This document shows, in pieces, positions 56,200 to 64,000 of a stretch of DNA of 64,000 nt; within the stretch, counting starts at the first letter, position 1, and each line of letters starts with the position of its first letter. The stretch is from Maribellus comscasis (GTDB taxonomy: Bacteria; Bacteroidota; Bacteroidia; Bacteroidales; Prolixibacteraceae). The stretch is from contig NZ_CP046401.1 in the NCBI RefSeq assembly GCF_009762775.1, positions 3,534,001 to 3,598,000 on the forward strand. Reading direction: 5' to 3'. The notes under the pieces are model-generated. The model was not told the origin of the DNA. It did no database searches and saw nothing but the letters and a program-made list of their open reading frames with translations. A program made the translations under genes and the position numbers.

Positions 56200-59100
56200 T
56201 CATTGTTCTCGGGAAGTCGTTACCAACCGGGCAGAATTTTGATATTCGTTGGGATTGACTCCAAATTTTTTGGCAAAAATAGCTCTGAAATATTTTGGTG
56301 TGTTGAATCCAACGGTATAACAAACTTCGCTGACATTCATGTCGCTGTTTTTTAATAAATCAGCGGCTCTTTGAAGCCTGAAATCACGAATGAAATTCCC
56401 GGGACTCATTCCGATAATACCGTTTAATTTCCGGGTAAGATGCATGCGGCTTAAAGCAACATCTTTACTCAGTTGCTCTACGCTGTAATTACAATCGGCA
56501 ATATTGGCTTCAATAGATTCCACAATTTTTCGCATCAGCAGGTTTTGAGGAGAATCCTGTTCAACTTCTTTTGGTTTTGAAAGCAATTCCAATTTTAGTT
56601 TTTCCCGCATCGTATCCCGTGTTTTAAAAATACTTTCCATTTGTGCTTTCAAATGTTCTTCCGAAAAAGGTTTTGTAAGGTAAGCGTCGGCTCCGTATTG
56701 TAATCCTTCAATTTTGTACTGATCTGTAGAGCGGGCTGAAACCAGGACTACAGGAATGTGGTTTGTTTTTACGGATTCTTTAAACATTTTACAGAGCGTT
56801 ATTCCATCCATATCCGGCATCATTATATCGCAAATAATAATATCGGGCATGATTTCATTGGCAATTTGAAGGCCGTCGTTCCCGCAATATGCTTTGCTTA
56901 CCTGATATTCGTCGCACAATATCTCTTCAAAATAAAAGCACATGTCCTTATTGTCGTCAATTACTAAAACCACAGGGAGGTTTTCTGCGTTTTCCTCCTG
57001 ATCCCCCAATTCAATTTCGCTGTTAACATTTTGTACCGGTAAAAACAAAGTAAACCTGGAGCCCTTGCCAATATCGCTTTGTACTTTCAGGTTCCCTTCC
57101 TGCAACCTGGCCAACTCAAGAGAAAGATTAAGGCCAATACCCGACCCCAAATGTTTTGTGCTGCTAATGCCCTGGTAAAATCTTGTGAAAATATGGTTTT
57201 GTTCTTCAACGCTTATACCGTTGCCATTATCGCTTACCGAAATGCTTATTAATCGCTTGTCTTTGGTTTCATCTGTGGCAACCACTACATTTATTTCGTT
57301 TTTAGTATGTTTTAGCGCATTGGACAGTAAGTTATAGATTATTTTTTCTGTCTTTTCGATATCAAAATCCAACATCAGAGATTTTATTTTCGATTCGAAA
57401 TGGAATGTAATATCACTTTTTTCGCTGGCGTCTTTGAAGTTTACATAAATCGACCGGACAAACGAAACAATTTCCCGGTTCTTTTTTTCAACCTTAATGT
57501 TTTGTGTTTCAATTTTTCTGAAGTCAAGTATTTCATTTATCAGCGTAAGTAATTTTTCGGCATTGCGTTTTATTATTTCAATGGATTTTGATGTATCTCC
57601 GGCAGAAGATTTTTGTATTTTATTTGTCAATCCTAAAATAAGAGACAATGGAGTCCGTAATTCGTGTGAAATGTTGGTATAAAACCGCATACGCGTATTG
57701 TACATGTCTTTTTGCGCTTCATCTTTTAATTTATTTTTTAAAATAATTTGTTTTTGTTTTTGCGATTTTAGATAGAATAAGAGCAAAACATAAATTATTC
57801 CGGCAAGAACAACGGCGTAAATTATATATCCCCAAATGGAAGCCCAAAAAGGTGGTCTAATTTCGATGGTAAGCGACAAAGGTTCCTGGTTCCATTTGCC
57901 GTTGTATGTCCGTCCTTTTATCAATAAAGTGTAAGAACCGGGTGAAAGATTGGAATAATTGATGGATGTATTTCCAATGGATGTATTCCACTTGTTGTCA
58001 AATCCTTCCAGGGTATATTTAAATTGATTTCGTTCGGGTTCAACGTATGAAAACAAACTGACATCGAAAGAAAAAGACCTAATCGAATAGGGCAGGGTAA
58101 TTTTTTCTTTTTTAAAGATAGCTTTATCTAAAATGATACGATTGTTATATTCAGTGTCAACATTAACCTCATCACTGTAAATTCTCATCCGGGTAATCGC
58201 CAACGGATATTGTTCTTTTGTTTGTTTTACATTTTCAGGGAAAAAGTAGTTGAGGCCATTGATCCCGCCAAAAAACAGTTCTCCTTTTTTTGATTGTGCG
58301 TGTGCTCCCACCGAGAATTCGTTGCTTTGTAAACCATCTAAATAGGTGTAGTTTGTAAAGGATTCGGTTGCAGGATTGAATTTCGATAATCCGTTGTAGG
58401 TACTAATCCACAGTTGACCGGATTTATCTTCATACATCCCAAAAACAATGTTGTCAGACAATCCGTTTTTGGTTGTAAAATGTTTAAATGTGCCGGTATT
58501 ATAATCCGTTAATAAATTGATTCCTCTGCCCCAGGTTCCAAACCATAACCGGCCTTTTGAATCTTCAAGCATACACGAAATGTCGTTAAAATTAATGCTG
58601 GCAGAATCCCCAGCAACATGAGAGAACATTTTGAGTGATATTTCGCCATCTTTCATAACTGCCTCTGCCACTCCTTTTTCCTGAAATCCAATCCAGAGTT
58701 TTGCATTTTTGTTTTTGCGGTATATAAATCTGCATTTATTCGAAATCCCAAATTTGTCGGTTCCGGAAAGGCGGGCAGTAATTTTGTCGTTTTTTAAAGC
58801 AAACAACCCGGTGGGAGAGCCGTACCAAAGAGTAGAGTCAAAATCCATAAAAAGTGTATTCACATACAAATTGCCATTTTTTGTAGCGGAAGGAAAATGT
58901 TTGAATTGCCCGGTTTTTTTATTAAACCGGTAAAGTCCGTAGGTGCCGCCAATCCATAAAAAGTTTTCATCTGTACTTTGTTCTATGTCGTTAATATAGA
59001 AAGTGTGTGTGTTTTTGTAATAAAACAATTTGTTGTTTTTTCTATCCCATAAATTGAGGACACCCTCTTTGGTTCCAATCCAAACTTTGTTATTGTTTTC

Positions 59101-60165
59101 TATGTATACCGATTTTACAACTTTGTCACTCAGCCCTCTGTTTTCGGTATATGGATTAACCCGAAGCGTATTAAAAAGAGAATAATCAGATACAAATTTA
59201 TTTACTCCCCCTGTAGTTGTTCCCACCCAAACTACTTTGGATGAATCTTCGTAGATGTATCTTATTTCATTGCTGCTGATAGAGTTTGGGTTGGAGGGGT
59301 TGTGTGTAAACTGGACAATACCATTTTCGTCTCTGATAAATATGCCATTATCTTTTGTACCAATCCATATTCGGTTTTCTGAATCTTTAAACAGAGCTCT
59401 TATGTGCTGAATATTTGCACCATTATAAAGAATTTCCTCCTTTATATTTTTTTCCTTCTGAATATAAGTTAATCCATCTGCATCAGCAATATAATATCCA
59501 TTGGTAGATGGATCGTACCGGCAATGGCTGGCTGTTGTTAGTATTATTGGACTAACCGTGTTTTTTGATGCATCGTATACCCACACGCCGCGGGTGGTTG
59601 CTAAAATTAATTGTTTGAGTGATGTATTTTCAAGCACTTGATTAATACGCCCAATGTTATAATCGTTTTGTTGAATATCCTGGGCAATAAAAAATTGTTG
59701 GGTTTCATCCAGCCTGCAAATCTGGTTATCTATTATCGCCCAGATTTGATTTTCCGAAGAGTGAAATATCTGGCTAACATCTCGAATGGGCTCGTAATTG
59801 TTATTTCTTAATACGTCGTTGATTACTACAAATTTATTGGAAGATATATTGTAACAGCACAAGCCGGTTTTTGCTCCAATCCAGATATTATTCTGACTGT
59901 CCAGCTCCATCGTGTTGATTTTGTTGTCAATCAATTGGTTTTTTAATCCGGGAGTGTGCTTAAATTGTTTAATCCGGTAGCCGTCATACTGATTCAATCC
60001 ATTGTTTGTAGCAAACCATATAAAACCATTTCTGTCCTGAACAATTGAAGTGACATCGCTTTGGGTGAGCCCGTCTTCAATTTGAATTTTATCAAGGCGA
60101 AAATCGTTGGCACGGTTAAGTAACGAACAAAATAGAATGAGTATTGCTAAAGCATATTTCTTCAT
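56200..60165 (-). CDS. Hybrid two-component system sensor/regulator of the PUL (HTCS)
   Basis: About 1321 residues from ATG 60165 (an upstream ATG at 60228 precedes the signal). Order: signal peptide; periplasmic two-bladed-propeller sensor of repeated Reg_prop units (WIGTKDNGIFIRD, WVGTTTGGVN and others, about 25-650); Y_Y_Y domain (about 680-755); membrane helix (about 765-785); histidine kinase with FYTNISHELRTPLSLI; ATPase (DNGNGISVEEQ, GSGIGLNLSL); receiver domain (VIDDNK, phospho-Asp in IICDIMMPD); AraC-type DNA-binding domain (C-terminal 105 residues). Convergent with GH105 and divergent from the second SusC, which it probably controls. Confidence 0.95.
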   Translation of the reverse strand: MKKYALAILILFCSLLNRANDFRLDKIQIEDGLTQSDVTSIVQDRNGFIWFATNNGLNQYDGYRIKQFKHTPGLKNQLIDNKINTMELDSQNNIWIGAKTGLCCYNISSNKFVVINDVLRNNNYEPIRDVSQIFHSSENQIWAIIDNQICRLDETQQFFIAQDIQQNDYNIGRINQVLENTSLKQLILATTRGVWVYDASKNTVSPIILTTASHCRYDPSTNGYYIADADGLTYIQKEKNIKEEILYNGANIQHIRALFKDSENRIWIGTKDNGIFIRDENGIVQFTHNPSNPNSISSNEIRYIYEDSSKVVWVGTTTGGVNKFVSDYSLFNTLRVNPYTENRGLSDKVVKSVYIENNNKVWIGTKEGVLNLWDRKNNKLFYYKNTHTFYINDIEQSTDENFLWIGGTYGLYRFNKKTGQFKHFPSATKNGNLYVNTLFMDFDSTLWYGSPTGLFALKNDKITARLSGTDKFGISNKCRFIYRKNKNAKLWIGFQEKGVAEAVMKDGEISLKMFSHVAGDSASINFNDISCMLEDSKGRLWFGTWGRGINLLTDYNTGTFKHFTTKNGLSDNIVFGMYEDKSGQLWISTYNGLSKFNPATESFTNYTYLDGLQSNEFSVGAHAQSKKGELFFGGINGLNYFFPENVKQTKEQYPLAITRMRIYSDEVNVDTEYNNRIILDKAIFKKEKITLPYSIRSFSFDVSLFSYVEPERNQFKYTLEGFDNKWNTSIGNTSINYSNLSPGSYTLLIKGRTYNGKWNQEPLSLTIEIRPPFWASIWGYIIYAVVLAGIIYVLLLFYLKSQKQKQIILKNKLKDEAQKDMYNTRMRFYTNISHELRTPLSLILGLTNKIQKSSAGDTSKSIEIIKRNAEKLLTLINEILDFRKIETQNIKVEKKNREIVSFVRSIYVNFKDASEKSDITFHFESKIKSLMLDFDIEKTEKIIYNLLSNALKHTKNEINVVVATDETKDKRLISISVSDNGNGISVEEQNHIFTRFYQGISSTKHLGSGIGLNLSLELARLQEGNLKVQSDIGKGSRFTLFLPVQNVNSEIELGDQEENAENLPVVLVIDDNKDMCFYFEEILCDEYQVSKAYCGNDGLQIANEIMPDIIICDIMMPDMDGITLCKMFKESVKTNHIPVVLVSARSTDQYKIEGLQYGADAYLTKPFSEEHLKAQMESIFKTRDTMREKLKLELLSKPKEVEQDSPQNLLMRKIVESIEANIADCNYSVEQLSKDVALSRMHLTRKLNGIIGMSPGNFIRDFRLQRAADLLKNSDMNVSEVCYTVGFNTPKYFRAIFAKKFGVNPNEYQNSARLVTTSREQ

Positions 60166-60377
60166 ATTACAATTATAAATAATAAAACTGGAAATGAACC
60201 GTCGGGTAAATGTATGTATATATTTCATTCTATCTAAGCTCGTTATACGAGATGTTATAAATGTGCCCCATATCTGTTACATCGTTTCCGGTATGTAGCT
60301 TTTATATGTTTTAGTTTTGTTCCCGAAATCAATAAGAGTTGTTTTTGTACTGATACAAAAAGTTACAAATACATAAC

Positions 60378-60406
60378 CCGGATTGGATTTGCCGGATCCA
60401 ATCCGG
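60378..60406 (+). promoter_or_regulatory. Perfect 11-bp inverted repeat in the SusC leader
   Basis: CCGGATTGGAT (60378-60388) and ATCCAATCCGG (60396-60406), loop of 7, end 42 nt before the SusC ATG. Lies in the HTCS-SusC divergent region. Could be an mRNA leader hairpin or a DNA site for the regulator. Confidence 0.55.
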
Positions 60407-60448
60407 ATTATTATTCCGCTAAATAGAAGATTAAAAAAATAATTAATT

Positions 60449-63400
60449 ATGAAAAAAAACGGAGAGATAAAATGTCTGAGGCAAAGTATAGGCAGTGCTT
60501 TGTTTCGAAAGCTAAACCAACAGAATGTTTGGTATTTTGTTGTATTCTTACTTTTATCAACGGGGCTTCATGCTGAAAATAATTTTTCAATGCACACGAA
60601 AGCCTTTAATCAAAATACAGAACAGATTGAGAAGAATATCAGCGGAAAGGTCGTTGATAGAAATAATTTACCGATACCTGGTGTTTCTGTTTTGCTAAAA
60701 GGAACGACCATTGGAACAGTTACTGATTTAGAAGGAAATTTTTCATTGTCAGGTGTTGGCGAAAATGCGATAGTTGTTTTTTCGTTTGTGGGAATGAAAA
60801 CACAGGAGGTTCGAGCAAGTGGAAAAACAGTATTTGATGTTGTAATGGCAGAAGACGCAATTGGGCTCGATGAAGTAATTGCGGTTGGTTACGGAACACA
60901 AATAAAGCGTAAAGTAACCAGTGCGATTTCTACAATCAAAACCGATGAAGCGCTGGAGGGAAGGCCAATTGTATCCGTGCAGCAAGGGCTTTCAGGAATG
61001 ACACCCGGATTGAATGTATCTCAATCAAACGGACGTCCCGGAAATTTTCCCGGACTAACGATCCGGGGTAACGGAAGTCCCATTGTTTTGGTCGACGGGT
61101 TTCAGTCTTCATTAGGCGATGTAGATCCCAACCAGGTTGCAGAAATTTCGGTTTTGAAAGATGCCTCTGCTGCCGCTGTTTATGGTTTGCAGGCTGCCAA
61201 TGGGGTAATCCTTATTACAACTAAAGACGGACAAAAAAACAAACCTGTTGAGTTTACTTATGGGATTCAGACAAGCGTACAGGGATATACAAAAATCCCG
61301 GAACTGGCCAATACGGTTGAATATATGCAACTTCGGAACAAGGCAGAGTTAAATGAACAAATTTACATTAACGGAGTAGATCCGGAGTCTGCGGAAACGT
61401 ATTCGTTATTTAGTGAGGATGTTATTAGCCGGGCCATGAATGGAGAGTTTTTTGATACACGTTGGTCCGATATTTTATACGGACAAAATGCATCGCAAAT
61501 TTCACAGAATCTTAGTTTAAGAGGAGGCACCGATAAAACGGTATATTCGATGGCTTTGGGATATGTCGATCAGGACGGGGTAAATATTTCAGACCTCGAT
61601 GGCTTTAAACGGTATAATGTCCGTGTTAAACTTCAAACCGATGTAAATAAGTGGTTAACTATCGGCACGAACAGTGCATATTCACATCGCACCCAAATTT
61701 CCGTTCCTATTGAAAATGGCCGCGGTCTGCGTGCGGTTCCTTACTATCCGGTAAGAGATCACCTGGGGTCGGGGCTGTATGCCGTTGGTGATGGGGGCAC
61801 TTCCGAAAATCCGGTATTAACTTCAAATAAAGGATCTTTTGATAAAAGTTTAAGAGATGCATTTGAGATTCAGCTAAATGCAAAACTAAAATTATTTAAA
61901 GGATTAAGTTTTGAAGAAAATGTGGGGGTACGTATTATCAATTCAAACGGTAAAGACTGGACAAATGTGATAGATTATGCGTCGCTTGAATTCGATGGAC
62001 AAACCGGGGAGTATTCTTCTAATCCAATTTCCGTGGCACAGTCAACAGGGAGATCGTTAAGCTATTCCACAAGCCGCTTTCAGAGTATTACAACACAGTC
62101 GTTGTTGCGCTACAACTGGTCAATCGACAACCATTCGGTAAATGCGCTGCTGGGGTGGCAAACCGAAGAAAAGAAATCAGAAGGATTCAATACAAAACGG
62201 GAAGATTTTTTAAGCGATGCAGTTCTCAGTTTAGACGTTGGAGGAGTAGAAACAGGGTTAACAAACAATTCTGATGCAAGCGAATCAAGCAACCTGTCGG
62301 CACTTGGAAGAATAAATTACGATTACAAAGGGCGCTACCTTATTGAATTTTCCTTTCGAAACGACTGGTCTTCGAATTTTGCAAAGGGCTACAGAAGCGG
62401 GTTTTTCCCTTCCTTCTCGCTGGGCTGGAATGTTAAGGAAGAAGAATTTATGGCAGGTATTGAAAAAATTAGTTTGCTAAAACTACGTGGAGCCTGGGGC
62501 GAAGTTGGTCTAGATAACGTTTCTGCGCTCTCCTTTATTCAGCGTGTTAATCAAAATAACGGTTACCCGTGGTCAACCGGAATGGAACCGGGATTGGTAA
62601 TTGCTAATTATGCCAGCCCTGAGTTAACATGGGAAACACATAAAAAAATAAACCTGGGGGTAGACATTGGATTGTATGATGGCAAAATAAGTGTTATGGC
62701 CGATGTGTTTAGAAACCGCATATATGATATTCTTGCCGATGTGCAAATAGCACAGGAATTTGGGCTGCCTGCACCCAGTGTAAACCGGCGCTCTCAGGAA
62801 TACAAAGGTTGGGAATTGATTGTAACTCACAAAAATAACATCGGGGATTTCAGATATACCGTTTCACTTAACGCAACCAATGTCCGTTCGGAGTGGCTGT
62901 CATTGGGCGGAGAAGAGCCTAATTATGGCAGCAGTCTGAGAGAAGAGGGATTTCCGGTTGGAATCGCTTATGGCTATCGGGCCGACGGATTGATAGCCAG
63001 CCAGGAAGAACTGGATGAGTATGTAAGTACACACACTTTTGAAGGCCCCAATGCATCATTGCTTTATGTAGGTGCTCCTAAACTGGTCGACATTAGCGGA
63101 CCTGATGGTACCCCCGATGGTCAGATTGATGCGACTTATGATCGCGAAATTATTGAGGATTTAAGAGGGAATTACCGGATAGGTGGACAGTTGGGGCTTG
63201 CTTATAAATCCTTTAGCTTTTCTGCTGTCGTCAGCGGAGTTCTCAACCGAACAATTTATGCAACAGGAGGACAGTCAAATCAACATTTTTCAGGTGGCGT
63301 AGGGAATGCTTTTGCCGTACATCTGAAAAGTTTTGATCCCGATAATCCGGATAGAGAAGCTGCCTATCCTTTGGTGCGGTCAGGTTTAATTAATTACGAC

Positions 63401-63658
63401 AGATCCAGCTATTGGATGAGGAACGCAAGCTATTTAAGGGTCAGAAATATGAACCTCAGCTACGCTGTTAATAAAAAATGGTTTCAAAAGACACGGTTCC
63501 TGAAAAAGGCAGATTTTTTTGTGTCGGTAGAGAATCCGTTTATCTTATGCGATAACTTTTATGCCAGTGATTATGGCTGGGATCCGGAATTGGGAATCGG
63601 AGAAGTTGATTATCCATTACCCCGTACCTTTACTTTTGGCGCAAATTTTACTTTCTAA
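60449..63658 (+). CDS. SusC/RagA TonB-dependent outer-membrane transporter without STN domain
   Basis: 1069 residues. Signal region (about 25-45), carboxypeptidase-like domain at about 66-145 (SGKVVDRNNLPIPGVSVLLKG), TonB-box and plug start (DAIGLDEVIAVGYG, IVLVDGF, AEISVLKDASAAAVYG), and a barrel ending in FTFGANFTF with terminal Phe. It lacks the STN domain of the first SusC, which fits control by the neighbouring HTCS instead of FecR. SusD follows 12 nt later. Confidence 0.95.
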   Translation: MKKNGEIKCLRQSIGSALFRKLNQQNVWYFVVFLLLSTGLHAENNFSMHTKAFNQNTEQIEKNISGKVVDRNNLPIPGVSVLLKGTTIGTVTDLEGNFSLSGVGENAIVVFSFVGMKTQEVRASGKTVFDVVMAEDAIGLDEVIAVGYGTQIKRKVTSAISTIKTDEALEGRPIVSVQQGLSGMTPGLNVSQSNGRPGNFPGLTIRGNGSPIVLVDGFQSSLGDVDPNQVAEISVLKDASAAAVYGLQAANGVILITTKDGQKNKPVEFTYGIQTSVQGYTKIPELANTVEYMQLRNKAELNEQIYINGVDPESAETYSLFSEDVISRAMNGEFFDTRWSDILYGQNASQISQNLSLRGGTDKTVYSMALGYVDQDGVNISDLDGFKRYNVRVKLQTDVNKWLTIGTNSAYSHRTQISVPIENGRGLRAVPYYPVRDHLGSGLYAVGDGGTSENPVLTSNKGSFDKSLRDAFEIQLNAKLKLFKGLSFEENVGVRIINSNGKDWTNVIDYASLEFDGQTGEYSSNPISVAQSTGRSLSYSTSRFQSITTQSLLRYNWSIDNHSVNALLGWQTEEKKSEGFNTKREDFLSDAVLSLDVGGVETGLTNNSDASESSNLSALGRINYDYKGRYLIEFSFRNDWSSNFAKGYRSGFFPSFSLGWNVKEEEFMAGIEKISLLKLRGAWGEVGLDNVSALSFIQRVNQNNGYPWSTGMEPGLVIANYASPELTWETHKKINLGVDIGLYDGKISVMADVFRNRIYDILADVQIAQEFGLPAPSVNRRSQEYKGWELIVTHKNNIGDFRYTVSLNATNVRSEWLSLGGEEPNYGSSLREEGFPVGIAYGYRADGLIASQEELDEYVSTHTFEGPNASLLYVGAPKLVDISGPDGTPDGQIDATYDREIIEDLRGNYRIGGQLGLAYKSFSFSAVVSGVLNRTIYATGGQSNQHFSGGVGNAFAVHLKSFDPDNPDREAAYPLVRSGLINYDRSSYWMRNASYLRVRNMNLSYAVNKKWFQKTRFLKKADFFVSVENPFILCDNFYASDYGWDPELGIGEVDYPLPRTFTFGANFTF

Positions 63659-63669
63659 ATTGAATCGAC

Positions 63670-64000
63670 ATGAAAAAAAGTATTTTATACATCATATTAT
63701 TCACATTCGCATTTACAGGTTGCGAAGAATTTCTGGACAAGAACCCATTGAATCAGTACTCTGTTTCAACTGTTTATACTACTGAACAGGATATACGTTT
63801 TGCATTAAACGGGTTGTACCGTCAGTTGCAGGGTTTTAACACGGGGGGAAATGTAAACCAAAGCGAATATATTTATTCCATGTGGACCGATGATGCCTAT
63901 CACCGGGCAGGTGGGAACCAATCCTCTGATCTCGACTTTAGCCCAAGTAAAAAAGTTCTGGGTTACGATTGGGAAACGAGATACACAACCATAAGGGATG
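63670..64000 (+). CDS. SusD/RagB-like lipoprotein, N-terminal part (runs off window)
   Basis: 110 codons visible from the ATG at 63670. Lipoprotein signal with lipobox TFAFTGC, then EEFLDKNPLN and LNGLYRQLQGF, the usual SusD N-terminus. Pairs with the SusC just upstream. The C-terminal part is outside the window. Confidence 0.92.
   Translation, partial: MKKSILYIILFTFAFTGCEEFLDKNPLNQYSVSTVYTTEQDIRFALNGLYRQLQGFNTGGNVNQSEYIYSMWTDDAYHRAGGNQSSDLDFSPSKKVLGYDWETRYTTIRD

Noticed and set aside
1..64000. CRISPR array, restriction-modification or toxin-antitoxin defence island
   Set aside because: No regularly spaced direct repeats, cas genes, methyltransferases or recognisable toxin-antitoxin pairs were seen; the repeats present are tandem units and palindromes.

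Overview
The window reads as chromosomal DNA of a Bacteroidota bacterium, probably an anaerobic or facultative marine-type member near the Marinilabiliales or Prolixibacteraceae. This is inferred from gene content, since no rRNA is present. The evidence is two SusC/SusD pairs, a hybrid two-component regulator, a FecI/FecR-type sigma/anti-sigma pair, DUF4837 and DUF6090 proteins, an S46 peptidase, GH97, a promoter of the Bacteroidota TTTG/TAnnTTTG type and weak ribosome binding sites.

Layout. 1-3.5 kb: a repeat-rich accessory region with an IS91-type (HUH, Y2) transposase unit present twice (the left copy cut by the window edge), separated by two tandem 646-bp units that look non-coding and strongly folded. 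Boundaries fall on short AACG...CGTT palindromes that behave like integron attC sites. 4-10.4 kb: membrane zincin, polysaccharide flippase, GT4 glycosyltransferase, rnhB, and a sigma factor with two envelope proteins. 10.5-16.6 kb: GH97, a propeller lipoprotein, rnhA and an S46 dipeptidyl-peptidase. 16.7-25 kb: a very large CPBP-type membrane protein, then a housekeeping run of M23 peptidase, dxr, rseP, tatA and a DUF4837 lipoprotein.

25-32.9 kb: a minus-strand sulfur/methionine operon in the order DUF39/COG1900 homocysteine-forming protein, NIL-ferredoxin, UPF0280 (COG2122), decayed DUF559 remnant, metH, metF. A SAM-I-type riboswitch and a recognisable promoter lie upstream. Together the genes would make homocysteine (by the aspartate-semialdehyde plus sulfide route known from methanogens) and methylate it to methionine under SAM feedback.

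33-37.4 kb: a tRNA with CAT anticodon, then a minus-strand accessory array of small membrane or lipoprotein genes, including three DUF6090 genes of which one carries an in-frame stop. Three more attC-like palindromes separate the cassettes. No integrase is visible, so this looks like a CALIN-type cassette cluster. 37.8-38.9 kb: two small exported proteins. 38.9-42.1 kb: two diverged IS3-family elements lying head to tail, each with an A AAA AAG frameshift site and a hairpin just before the orfA start.

42.4-64 kb: a polysaccharide utilisation locus with an SGNH hydrolase, an ECF sigma factor and FecR, a SusC with STN domain, SusD, a PKD lipoprotein, DUF4861, an unrecognised 649-residue probable carbohydrate-active protein, GH105, a convergent hybrid two-component regulator, and a second SusC without STN plus a SusD that runs off the window. 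GH105 implies a uronic-acid-containing glycan cleaved by a lyase. The two SusCD pairs appear to be controlled by two different signalling routes.
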